A DNA stretch of 64,000 nt. It comes from Corythucha ciliata (taxonomy: Eukaryota > Arthropoda > Insecta > Hemiptera > Tingidae). The stretch is from the NCBI GenBank assembly GCA_038030265.1, contig CM075938.1:12935009-12999008 (forward strand), given 5' to 3'. Every line of letters starts with the position of its first letter. Within the stretch, counting starts at the first letter, position 1. Of this stretch, positions 12,225 to 23,456 are shown one piece after another. A program made the translations under genes and the position numbers. Under the pieces are notes generated by a model. That model saw only the letters and a program-made list of their open reading frames with translations, was not told the DNA's origin and made no database searches.

Positions 12225-13780
12225 ATAATTTATAACGCGGAAAAATTACACGCACGCGCACGCGCAAAAAAAGCGAATGAAAATCTCAGGTGAGCGTACA
12301 AATTTATTTTAAGAAATAACAAAACAAAAACTATTTATACTTATTTTATTCATTTTGCAGTGTGAACTTTACCATTGATGAAGTACAATCCACGTAACGA
12401 CCCGAAGGGCATAAAAAAATACATAATAATCAAAACAACCGATAAAAAAGGGGAAAAAGGAGCTTAAAGTAGTATTTTTTAAAAGAAATGCAGCATTTTT
12501 TGTTTTGTTTTCCAACCTAAAGTGACCAAAATTTTTAAGTTCTTTTATTCTAGGGACTCTAACGTGTACAATTTTGTAGTAATTGACAAAAAAGTGTGAA
12601 TGTAATTAATTGTGAAAGTCATTAGTCGGTAAGGAATTTTAATTTTTATTAATATATTATTTATGAGCATTTTTATGAGCACTTAAAAAGAAAAATGTCA
12701 TTGGTTGTTTTTGCTTAAAAAAGTACTGTTTTTTGTTGAGAAAAAGGAAAAAAAATGCTCCGAAATTAAAAACTGGGGGTATTTTTAATTTATTTTTTTC
12801 TATGAAATTTTTTAGAAACTTATTTTTATTTTTTATATAACTATTTTTTTCTCATTGCGCATGAGTCAAGCCAAAGTATTTTTTTTTCTCTTCTATTTTA
12901 TTTTGTATAGAGTTGTGTATATGAGTTAAGTCTTTTTATTATATTTAGGGTTTATATATATATTTTTTCGGTTAAAAGGAAGATACCTGTGAACAAGTAT
13001 GACTGTGTTTTGAATGGCTGATTGGTTGGTGAGGGGAGGGGGGTCCGTAGTTTTTAATAACAATCCGCCCTGACCGTGTCTTGAAAACGTAACTTTATTT
13101 GTTTCTGGTTTGAAGACCATAATGTCTTTTGTTTTTAATCTTTTTTCGTCATTAAAGTGCATAATAGAAAAAAAAAAAAATCTGGCATAACAGTGGTGCC
13201 TTCCTGTACATTGTTAAATACTTCGAATGTAGCTTTTTCACCACTTCTAGAACAATTAGGTTCTCGCTAATCTTCCAATTTTATTAAAGCGCTGAACAAT
13301 AATTCCTTTTGTTGAATTTTTAAGCTTTTAATGGGTGGGGAGGGGTGGTAGAGGTGGCGAGGAAAAACAAAAAAAATGGTATTCAAAGGAGCCTTATAAA
13401 AAAGAAGAAAACAAAAACATTTAGCCCTAAATATCTGCGTATTTTACTTATTTTTATTTTTCTGAAAATTGTAAGAAAATATTTGTTATTGTAAATACCG
13501 CGAAAATAAACAGTTTCGCATTAGATTGGCGTCTGTGAACGATAAATGAAAATGTAAAAAATGGATCTGTATGAAAGGGGATATGCCTATTAAGAAATAC
13601 AAAAATTATATAAATGTATAAAATATGAAATATATCCATACATAACGCTAATATCAATAAACTATGCATTCATGTTTGCAAGTAGAAGGCAAAGAGAGGA
13701 GGGCAGGAGAAAGAATATTGGTAATTAATGCTCAGTAAGATCGACACCATGAGTACAAAGGTCCGGGACGACCGAAAGTA
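12225..13780 (+). other. 3' UTR and AT-rich downstream flank of the Ig/FN3 gene, with a probable 3'-UTR intron
   Basis: After the stop there is a CG/CA-rich run, then a good donor (CTCAG|GTGAGC, donor at 12290) and a good acceptor (CATTTTGCAG, ending 12360), suggesting a 71-bp intron inside the 3' UTR. The following 1.3 kb is very AT-rich with long T and A runs and no credible ORF. Possible poly(A) signals include an AATAAA near 13655. The transcript end cannot be fixed from sequence alone. Confidence 0.5.
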
Positions 13781-13789
13781 TCTCGATTC

Positions 13790-15420
13790 ACACCCTGACA
13801 ATGGCTAAATAGATTATTCTAACGCTAAAAATGGTTAAACTCGCCATTCGTGCATTAAAAATGGTCAATACTGACCACTCGCGCCCATGGCTCGACGGAC
13901 TATTCGCGTCCTATAAATGACTGAACTGACTATTCGCGCCCCAAAAATGGCAAAACTTGCTATTCGCGCCTTGAAAATGACTGAACTAATTAATACATAC
14001 AAAACATCGTAGCCGTAGGAGCCTACGACGTCAGTCTTCCCTAGTTAGGGTGCGTCATCACCGGAATGGTTCCGGCTGTTCGTCATCTTCAGCGCCTGAT
14101 TTAACGTGAAAATGATTAAACTGATTATTTACACGCTAAGGATAGCTACATTTGCGATTGCCGTTCTGAAAATTGCCAAATCTGACTCTAAGGGCTCTAA
14201 AAGTGGCTCAAATGACGATTCGTGCCCTGAAAATGCTTAAAAAGAAAATGGCAAAATCAACTATTCGCTTTCCAATAATGTCCTTAGCTTGATGGAACTA
14301 TTTGCGCCCTAAAAATAGCAAAACTAACGATTCGTGCCTTAATAAAAATGGCTAAACTGGCTGAAAATAACCAAACGGGAGAATGCCGCTCTAAAAATGG
14401 CCAAAATGACGTTACGAGCCTTTACAATGGATAGGCTGACGATTCTTGTCCTGAAAATGGTGAAACAAGCAATTCCCGCTCTAAAAACCCTTAAAAGGTC
14501 CCTAAAATGTCAAAACTGACGATTGGTGCCAAGGAAGTAGGACACTGGCTATTCACTCCCTGTAAATGACCATAATGATAATTTGTGTCCTAGAAATAGC
14601 AAGCTGACCATTCGCTCTCTAAAAACGGCTTGACGGACTATCCGCACATTAAAAATGGCTTAAACTGACTGTTAGCGTGTTTGTGAAAATGATTAAACTG
14701 GGTTCGTACCCTACTCCCGCCCTACTCAACACACACACATTCACTGACATTTTGTGCCGTAAAAATGCCCAAACTGGCTATTCACGCCCCAAAACTTTGT
14801 AAAACGGACTCTACGCGGGCTATATAAACGGTTAAACTAAAGATTCGCGTGCTTTGAAAAGCCCTAAGTCGATGATCACTGTCCTGAAAAGGACAAAATC
14901 CGCCATTCGCGCGTCTAAATGGCCAAACAGAGTTCTCACGCTTTGAAAATGTCTAAAGTGACGATTAGTGTCCTAAAAATAGTATTTACGCCCTAAAAGT
15001 GGCATACTCGTACTGGAAATTCCAATAACTGATGCTCTAATAACGGCCAAACCAATAATTTGCGCCTTTACAGAGGCTACAAAGTTGGTGTTAATGACGA
15101 TGCACGCACTCAAAGTGACTATCTAGCCATTCACTGTTAGAGTAGCCATTCACGCCTTAAAACGATAAACTGGTAAACACTGGCGTTTGCTCGCACACCT
15201 TACACCTTACCAACCCTTTCGACTGCTCCCCTCTTACCAATACGGTTGGTTACACGCTCCCTAAAAGGACTGGATAAACTTCGACTGCTTGTCTGGCTAA
15301 TCACGCACTAAAAATGGCTAAACGGTCCATGCGTGCCCGGAAAATAGTGAGACTTACCGTGCGTATTTCAAATAGAGCCAAAATGGCTAAACTGAAGACG
15401 ATTTGTGCTCTTGATAATAG
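13790..15420 (+). repeat. Family C degenerate ~30-bp array, + orientation
   Basis: Words of the type CTGACGATTCGCGCC followed by CTAAAAATGGCTAAA recur with a period near 30 bp. No ORF or RNA gene is seen. The reverse-complement family fills 26555-27060 and 58930-59700 downstream of the two LINE copies. Confidence 0.85.
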
Positions 15421-15589
15421 CCGAGCGAATCGTTTCCACCTTACCAACTGATGGAACCCCCCCCCCCCCCACTAGTGATTACTGCAATACAATACTTTCT
15501 GATGCTATATCTATTTGTCATTTGATATTATGCTATACTTATTTTCTTGATTCGGGCCAGGGCGTCGTCACACTGTGCGTGATTTTTCT

Positions 15590-15690
15590 CAATTTCAGCC
15601 GCGAATAGACTTTTCCCCTCAATCTTAGCCGTGAAATGGTGATTTCCCACAATTTCACCGGTGAACGAGCGCTTTTCCTCGTTTCGAAAC
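15590..15690 (-). repeat. Short family A block, reverse orientation
   Basis: Three to four units read as TTTTCTCAATTTCAGCCG then CGAATAG, the reverse complement of family A. This is the first reverse-oriented block after the Ig/FN3 gene. Confidence 0.7.
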
Positions 15691-15765
15691 GCCTAGAGTT
15701 TCGAAAACAATGACCCTGGGTGGGGTTCGGCTTAGCTTATCCCTCGGAGTACGACTCCCAAAGGC

Positions 15766-15837
15766 GTCTCCGTGGCGCAATTGGGAGCGTGCTGGACTGG
15801 TGATCCAAGGTTGCGGGTTCGAATCCCGCCGGGGAGC
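15766..15837 (+). tRNA. tRNA-like gene or tRNA-derived repeat, anticodon position reads GGT
   Basis: The sequence folds as a cloverleaf. The acceptor arm is GTCTCCG/CGGGGAG, with 6 of 7 pairs including a T-G wobble and a G-G mismatch at 1-72. The D stem is GCGC/GCGT. The anticodon stem has a C-A mismatch at 27-43. The T arm is a perfect GCGGG/CCCGC around TTCGAAT. A box (TGGCGCAATTGGGA) and B box (GGTTCGAATCC) are present, and a T7 run starting at 15840 could be a Pol III terminator. The anticodon GGT would read Thr ACC, but eukaryotes normally use AGT there and position 37 is G. I therefore favour a tRNA pseudogene or tRNA-derived repeat. Confidence 0.55.
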
Positions 15838-16199
15838 CATTTTTTTCTCGAACCCCGAATCGTGTTGGGCTATGCCCTTCCATTGTAGTGCCGTGCCCTC
15901 TCCATAATGTTTCAATTCAGAGAGAACGGGTGAAATACCTTACACCACACGAGTGTATTGCGTTGAATGGAAAAATTAAGCTTTTCAGGAGCCTCCTCTC
16001 TCAAGAAATAGACCCGGGTCTGTCTGCCCCCTCTTGCCTGAACCTGCAGGTGCGCTACTGATTATAACTTATTTGATTTGACGGATTCTTTTAACGGGAT
16101 GGAATATATTTTGACGGATATCCGGACGGAATTTTGAGGTTGACTCGACGGGAAAAGCAAAATGTCGCAGCGAAACGCGCACGTACGAGTGTTATTCAT

Positions 16200-16720
16200 G
16201 TAGCCATCAAAGCGTACGATTTCTCGCTAAAGCGGACGTTTTACCCCCCCCCCCCCACACTTTCAAGTGAAGATGTCACTACAAAACTGGCGATTTTAAC
16301 CTAAAATTAAATTTGTCTGTCCCGTTTCAAAAATGAATATCTTACACCCGAACCGACGGTTTCCCCCAAAATTGGACATTTTACTCGAATACTGGTAATG
16401 TCACATTCTGTAACTGAAGTTTTCCCAAAAACGGATGATTTTAGGCCAAAAAGGACGTCTCTGCCTTGAAAACCAGCGATTTCACCACAAAACTGACGAA
16501 TTCATTTCATATGTGACACTTTCATACCAAAACAGGCGACAACCCTCGAAAGCTGACGTGTTGCCCCAAAACTGAAGACGTCACTATACAAAACTGGTGA
16601 TTTTATCCCAAAACCAAATATGACGATTTGGCTCCAAAAATTAATATTTTACCTCGAAATTGGTTATTTTACCACAAAACTGATAACTATTTTAGCTCAA
16701 AATTGCTATTTAATCGCAAT
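16200..16720 (+). repeat. Family D degenerate short-period array
   Basis: Words such as AAAACTGACGATTTTACC recur every ~20-30 bp with strong divergence, sharing the CTGACGATT core with family C. No gene is seen. Confidence 0.65.
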
Positions 16721-16799
16721 TTAGGCCCTCTAAGTCGAGTTCACTTGTGCCAAAACATTATCAAAACACCCTCCCAAACCCAATACCTTCTCTTTTAAG

Positions 16800-18460
16800 A
16801 TATTTTACGAAAGGTACTGGAAATGTCCGCGAAAAAATTTTAGCCGCGATTTAGCGGTTTCTCTCATGCAATTGAGCGTTTTTTTCGATTAGGACCGTGA
16901 ATTAGCTCTTTTTCAATTTTAGACGCGATTTATTTTTTAATTTTAGGCAAAAATTACCGGTTTTACTTATTTTTACCGTGAATTCGCGGATTTTATCAAA
17001 TTGATCCACGAATTAGCGTTTTTCTCAATTTTTGTGAAGTACCGTCTTTACTAAATTTTATTGTTTATTTAATGTAGCTGCGAATGGGCGCTTTTCGTTA
17101 TTGTATAGCTGCGAATTTGCGCATATTCTTCATTTTAGCCGTTAATTAGCGAATTTTCACAAATTTACCCGTGAATTATCGAATTTTCTCAATTTTAACC
17201 GCAAAATAGAATTTTGTTTCTTATATCGCATGAAAATTAGTGTTTTTTCACATTTTTAGCATCTACAAACCACAAATTCTGCCTCCCCCCCCCCACCGAA
17301 ATTAGCAAAGCCTCCTGAGTGATTTGTCGCCAGTTTTCCTCAATTTTAAACTCTGGATCATTGTTTTCTCTCAATTATGGCTGTGTCAGCATTTTTCTCT
17401 ATTTTTAGGCGCGAATTAGTGCTTTTTCCGATTTTTCGCCTTGTCACTATTTCAATCGCGAATATTAGCGCTTTTCCCCAAATTCAATTGGACATTATCT
17501 TGCTTTTGCGTGCATGTGCTTGCCCCATGAATAGCACATTTGCGCACCTTCTAAATTTCGACCTCTTACTATTGTTAGCGCATGCTCTCTATTTTAGCAG
17601 TGGAGTTTCCTTCGGACTCATTGCCGTCCAGGTTGCCTTAAGAATTGGTGCATTTTTCTTAATTTTAGCGGTAAATGAGCGCTTATTCTCAATATTATAG
17701 CCGCGAATCAACGCTTTAGAACCAAAAACCCCAAATTGGTTCTTTTGTTAACCTCGCCACACGGATGAAATCCGTATGAGGCCTTTTACTCTCTAAATAA
17801 ACGAGAAATATATTTCCTACGTAGCGTTATTTATAACACTAATTTCACTATTACCTTATCTGCGAATTGACCCTAATTCTCAATTGAAGCCACAAATTAG
17901 CGATTCTTCCAAATTTAATCCGCGAATTTGCGATTTTTCACATTTTAGCACGAATTAGCGTTATTCTGTGTTTTAGACGCCGATCAGAATTTTATCTCAA
18001 TTTTAGTTTCTTCTTTTTTCAAATTGTGCCAAAATTTAGCGCTTTTTCACCATTTTAGCTACAAATTAGGCTTCAGACGCCGCTCATTGGTGTTTTCTAT
18101 AGCCACGAATCAGCGTTTTTCTTAATTTTAGCTGTGAATTGGCGTTTTTCTCAAGTCTAGCCGTCAATTAGTGATTTGTTTCATTTTTAGCCACTTATTA
18201 GCGTTCTTATACTTTTTATTCGCGAATTAGCTATAAAACAATGTATCCGCTAGTTATTTTTTCTCAATTTTAGCGCTTTATTGTTTTAGCTGCCAATTTG
18301 CACTTTCTCTTAAATTTAGCTGTGAATCAACGTTTTTCTTCATTTTAGCCGCAAATTGGCGATTTTCCAAATTTTAGACATGCATTTAGTTGAAGAATTT
18401 TTCGTTCGCAGCTCTTGGTTAGCTCTTCTCTTCACTTTATCCGCGAATTAGCCCTTTCCT
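16800..18460 (-). repeat. Family A array, reverse orientation
   Basis: Units read on the + strand as TTTTTCTCAATTTTAGCCG followed by CGAATTAGCG, the reverse complement of family A. An open stretch at 17377-17700 is repeat-derived (for example, it contains the landmark TTGCCTTAAG) and is not called as a gene. Confidence 0.85.
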
Positions 18461-18510
18461 AGTAGAGAGCTCATTCAAGTCCACGGTTTGGATTTTGTGA
18501 TATTGACCTA

Positions 18511-18600
18511 GTAGCGTGCTGAGGTATAGTGGCGAGGGGGCGGACCGCCCCCAATCAGAGAGGGTCCCCGAAAAGTTTTAAACGTGAAAAAATGAGGATT
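18511..18600. repeat. GC-rich module at an array orientation switch (copy 2 of 3)
   Basis: This is a short GC-rich unit (TGGCGAGGGGGCGGACC, then CCCCGAAAAG and TGAAAAAATGAGG). Related sequence occurs at 9980-10050 and 52729-52815. Here and at 52.7 kb it sits exactly where family A changes from reverse to forward orientation. Confidence 0.65.
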
Positions 18601-18779
18601 TTTAGGTTCCATGTTCATGGATTTAGGTGAGTACGTGAAAAGGAGTTTTGGTTAACTATTGACAGCGATTTTGCTCCTTTCGACGATTTTCGGTCCAACC
18701 TGACCAGAAGAATAGAACGTTACCGGTGATCCGCAAATAGTGTGGATAACATTCAATTGAGCCCTCGTAAACGCCATTC

Positions 18780-20540
18780 TGATGGCTCAAAATTGAGAAA
18801 ATTTGCGCCTAAAATTAATAAAATTCGTTGATCAAGTTTCTTTAGGTCCTTAAGAAGATAAAATTGAGAAGGCGCTCAAATGGGCCGATGTTGGGACAAG
18901 TAGGCGACAAAAAGTTTGGAAAAAACGCTAATATTCGTGGTTAAAACTGCGAAAAACGCAGTGCGTTTTTCTCTCGATGCAACTTACAGATCATAATTTT
19001 ATAAAAAATCGCTGATTTGAGGTGTGGCAATTTTAGGGTTATCAATCACTGCATATCTCATGGAATAAGAATCTAAAGAATACTTTACATTAATGTTTGC
19101 GAACACGCCCATAGTAACCACACTTTTCCCATCACTATCTGAGGTATTGGTACATTGATGAACGCAATAGTTGAAAAAAACGCTAATCAATAGCTAAAAG
19201 TGACAAAAAAAATGGGTATGCGGGGCTAAAGTGTAAAAATATCGGCTAATTTGAGGTTAGCTTTTGACGCCTAGTGTGTCTAAAATTAAGAGAAACGCTA
19301 ATTTTCAGCTTAAATTGAGAAAAAGTGCTAATTTGCGGATGAAATGGAGGAAAACCACCATTTCACGGTTAATGATATGTAGAGCAATTTTACTTTGCGT
19401 CTAATATTCGAAAATACGCCAGTTCGAGGCTACTGAAGGCAATTTATTTTGTGACAAACATTGCGGAAAAGTGCCAATACATTGCTATATAGGTGAGAAA
19501 ACCCGCTAATTCGGAGCTAAATCTGAGGAAAAGCGCTAAGCTATGGCTTTAAGTGAAATAAACGGTTAATACAGGGCTAATAATGCAAAAACCGGCCGAT
19601 TTGCGGCGAACTTTGGAAAGCCAAAATTTATAGCGCTGCTAAAATTTTAAAAAACGCTATTTTTAAAAGATTTTTATGTCAAATTGAGAAAAAGTGCTAA
19701 TTTGCTGCTGAAAATGAAGAAAAACTGCTAATTCACGAGATAAAAACTCTACTCCGCCGCTAAAATTGAAAAAACAAAACAAAAATAAAAAACGCTAATT
19801 CACGGCTATAATAGAAACTCAATTTGTGTCTAAAATAGAAACACATTATTCTCAGCTTCAAGGCAAATCATTCGTGGCTCAAATTTGAGGGAAAGCGCCA
19901 ATTCATGGCTACAGGTGAAAAAACCTGCTAATTCGCGGCTAAAACTGGAGATAAGCTATTGCTAGAATGTTAATGTGGAGCTAAAATGTAAAAACCCCGG
20001 CTTACAATTATTTGTTTATTTATTTCCAGCTATCAGAAAGTAAAAGCTTCGGGAGAGAGCTTATTCGCGGCTAATTTAGGAAACTTACTAATTAGCGCGG
20101 CTAAAATTAAGAAAAACGATTATTCTCAGCTAAAATTGAGAAAAAAGTGTCAAAACCGCCAATTCATGGCTAAAATTGGGAATAGTCGCTTATTTACAGG
20201 AAAAACGATGTTTTATGGCTAAAATTCAGACAAAGCATTGATTCGCGGTTATAAAGTATAGAAGAGTTTCAGTTTGCGTCAAAAATCGCGCCATCTGAAG
20301 ACCACTTTGGGGCTAACGAATTGAGAAACTGCTCAAATTCTTGGCTTTAGGTTAGAAAAAAAAACAAAAAAAAAAACGCTTATTCGTGCCTGATGAAATT
20401 GATAAAAACGTTGCTCGCGGCCAAAATTGAGAAAAGCGCTAATTTGCGGGTTGAATTGGCCAAAAAACACTCATTCGCGGCTAAAACAGAGACATTTTGT
20501 CAATTTACAGCTCAAACTGGCCATAGGCGCTAATTTGGTG
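18780..20540 (+). repeat. Family A array, + orientation
   Basis: These are diverged family A units. The composite landmark (an AATTTGTGTCTAAAAT-like word, then a short word ending in CAGCTTC or GAGGCTACTGAAGGCAA) appears near 19375-19455, 19805-19870 and 20260-20315. Order within the array is therefore partly conserved with that at 10.4-11.3 kb. Confidence 0.85.
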
Positions 20541-22440
20541 GATATGAGTGTAGAACTAGCCTCATTCTTACTGCAACTTACTGTCGGCTTTGAGTTTAAA
20601 TTCTGCCGGAGTTCTCTCGACATTTTTGAACGTTTTTTTCTCTTCCTTCTCGTCTCTAAAATCGTAGGCGCTACGTCTAAATCCTCTCGCGTTTTCAGTT
20701 AATTATTGATTCGCATCCCTTTCCAGTTAGCTCCAAACTGTTACTTCCAATGAGACAAATGCTTGACTGATTAAGAAGCTGCTGTGGTAGAAAGATGGGG
20801 TGGGGGACAGGGGTTTTAAATAATAGATTAGATGTTACGTCAATGGTAAGATAGACACGTGACAGAACGGGGCCGCCTCTCTTTATACTGCGATTCGTAA
20901 GCCTTGTAAACACATTATTGTGTTGAACTAGCGTTGTTTTAGTCAATAAATGCGGTGAATAGAGTGGAATATCCGAGTACTGAGAAGGGTATAGAACATT
21001 TCATAGAGAGAATAAGCCTTCACCGGAGAAGCCAGGAAATTTGAAACGAAGATTGGATTCGGGCTTTGCGTTTGACCACTGACGCGTTACGACGTTTCGT
21101 TGTGTGATTGAAGGTCGGAGGCGGTTGATTATTGATTCGGTGCATCAATGGTATCAAATTCGATACCAGTCCTACCACGATCTTTTTACCTCTGTTGGTT
21201 GCGACTGAGACGTTCCTAGAAGACAGTCGTAAAGCTAAAAACAAATATCAGTGAAACTAGACAGGAAAAACAAAATTTGCCATCGTCTTTAATTGAAGAA
21301 TGCTCCCTTCCATGAAACAATGTTTGTAGTATGGACCCCCCCCCCCAGTCAACACCCATAACTCTTACCGTAATCATGATGAGACAATCAAGTAGACGCC
21401 TTAAACATTCAAAATGTACCCTCCCTCTCCCACAACTTTAATTCAACGATCTAATTTTCTCGTTATTTCTTTTGTATCCCCACTCGAATCCTGTTTTTTT
21501 TTAGGAGCGCACAAAATGGAATTAAAAACTCCCTTTGATAGTCGCCAACAACCTTTCCCAAACCCTGCACACGTTTTATGATGCAATTGAGTTAAATTTT
21601 AATTTGAAATAAGGTTGAATTTAAACGGAAAGAAACTTTCAAAGGTTCTATTCCGTGAAAACAGAAAGCTAATATAGTTGGCTGGTGTACGTATACAAGG
21701 ATGATGTTTGCGTTTCTTTGGAGAGTATAGGAGTTTCAAAAATGGCTATTTTCCAGGAAACTTTTTTAACTTTGTCTGTTCGCCTAAGTGGAAAATTAAA
21801 TATGAGAAGATCACCCCTCTCCCCTTTTCTCTGTACGCCCACCTCTTCTGCACTGTGAAGCTTTTAAAAACAATCCAAACGACAAAGAAAACTAGACTTC
21901 CCAAAGTTTTGAAAGTCGTTCCTATACGATTGAGCATTGAAGTAAGGGTTTTAGGGGGGTTCGGGATGGGGTGAAAGGAGAATCTCAACAATATCACGTC
22001 ACCCTTTTCTAGCCAATAACGCTATCTTTTGTTTATTTAGAAGGAAAAGTTAACTCTGAATCGATAGTTCAACATTTTAGTTGTATAAGACAGGGATTAG
22101 AGAATGGAAGCTAAAGGAGTAATACTTAAGGGTTAAACGCTATTGAGTTACAATCAACACTCAAGTTCTAAGACTTGAGATGGTCTTAAATAAACTAATT
22201 AAACTTGGATTCCTATGATCTTTGCACCCGTTTATACTACGTTCTGCCGAGTAATCCATTTTTGAAACCACGACACCGCATCAGTCACGGCGTTAGTGGG
22301 CGCGCGTGGGAGAGGGGGGGGGGCTATCACGCAGTGAGACCGCAAATTTGATATAATGGTACGAGTTCTGGGGGCTATCGCGAAATTCATGGACTTTGAT
22401 CTTTTGTAATGGACCCACTCCCCCCCCCCCACACTATGAC
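20540..22440. other. Unassigned DNA; no gene recognised
   Basis: This is mixed AT-rich and GC-rich unique sequence with several C and G runs (for example near 21338 and 22315). Open stretches such as 20427-20702 and 21708-21974 show no domain and no codon-like bias that I can see. The right part may belong to the LTR that ends before 22521. Confidence 0.4.
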
Positions 22441-22990
22441 TCAATTTTAAAATAAATAAAAGTCAGCTCGTGTTTGGATTTCATTTACTTTAGTTGTCTC
22501 TGATTAGAACTACAATATTTTGGCGCAGTCGGTAGGTTGTCTCGATGTGAACCCTTCGCAAGTCAACGCTACTCAAAAACACGGCGAGAGATGAGAGAGA
22601 ACGTCGCTGAAATTGACTGATTCCGTTGGTCATGACGGGTTTCTCCGATCTTACTTGAAATTGAGGAAAATATTCTACTGGCCGAGAATGAAGAATGATA
22701 TTCTTCAGTACGTAAAAAACTGTCCAGTCTGCCAAATTGCTAAATTCAAGTTTCGTCCAAAGCCTGATGTGATGATCATATCCCAAACGTCTAAATCTCC
22801 TTTTGAACAAATTCATATAGATTTGCTGAACTGCCGAAAAAATTAGGGCAAAATTCTACAAAATCATCCTTGGTTGTGGTCGATGAGTATACCAAATTCA
22901 CTGCCGCTAAAGCAATGAGAGTAAGCGCGCGAGCTGTAGTGAATTATCTTTCTAGGCTTCCCTTCATTCTAGCGTGCGCGGGAATATGAG
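22440..22990 (+). mobile_element. Ty3/gypsy remnant: LTR end, primer-binding site, integrase fragment
   Basis: AATAAA-containing sequence near 22451 is followed by TGGCGCAGTCGGTAGG at 22521-22536, which looks like a retroelement primer-binding site next to an LTR end. Almost directly after it, 22613-22846 encodes an integrase zinc-binding segment (KLRKIFYWPRMKNDI, CPVCQ, EQIHIDLL). Past a frameshift comes a core fragment (VVVDEYTKFTAAKAM) ending near 22970. The gag, protease and RT are missing, so the element carries a large internal deletion and is dead. Confidence 0.7.
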
Positions 22991-23456
22991 TACAAGTCAT
23001 GATTCACAGTTTTTCAGGAACGCCAGTTGAATATATCCCTCGCGAGTTTTTCGCTTCAAGACTGATTTGTATCAATACTGGTGCCTCTTTGCCTAGCATT
23101 ATTGCCCTAACTTTAATAAAACATTATGTTTTAAAGACTAAATGGTGAGAAATACTCCGTTTGGTCATAATAATGAATTATTGTGACTTATACTAAAACC
23201 CTCGAAAATATTATTTGTGACTTGTACTATTGTACACTCAAAAATCATTGAGCCACAAACATTCCTCATATTCTCGATTTTGAGCATCAGGACCAATGCT
23301 AAATCACTGACGAGCTGAGAGGAGAACTGGGAAAAACGAACAATAAAGAGTAGACAAAGGAAATTACAACATAATTATATTAAAAACACAGATGAAAAAG
23401 TGTGAAAATGTTGACAACTAAGTTACTAAAACATTGAAATTGGAAACTTTAACATC
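22990..23456. other. Unassigned AT-rich DNA upstream of LINE copy 1
   Basis: AT-rich, non-coding. It is not shared with the DNA upstream of LINE copy 2, so it marks the left limit of the large duplication. Confidence 0.5.

Noticed and set aside
15655..15915. Minus-strand open frame over the tRNA-like gene
   Set aside because: A translated tRNA-like sequence, a known source of spurious predicted proteins.
17377..17700. 107-codon open frame in the reverse family A array
   Set aside because: Its residues follow the repeat period and it contains family A words throughout; no domain.
600..20540. Family A arrays as CRISPR-like repeats
   Set aside because: Units are contiguous, diverged and without unique spacers, in a eukaryotic sequence.
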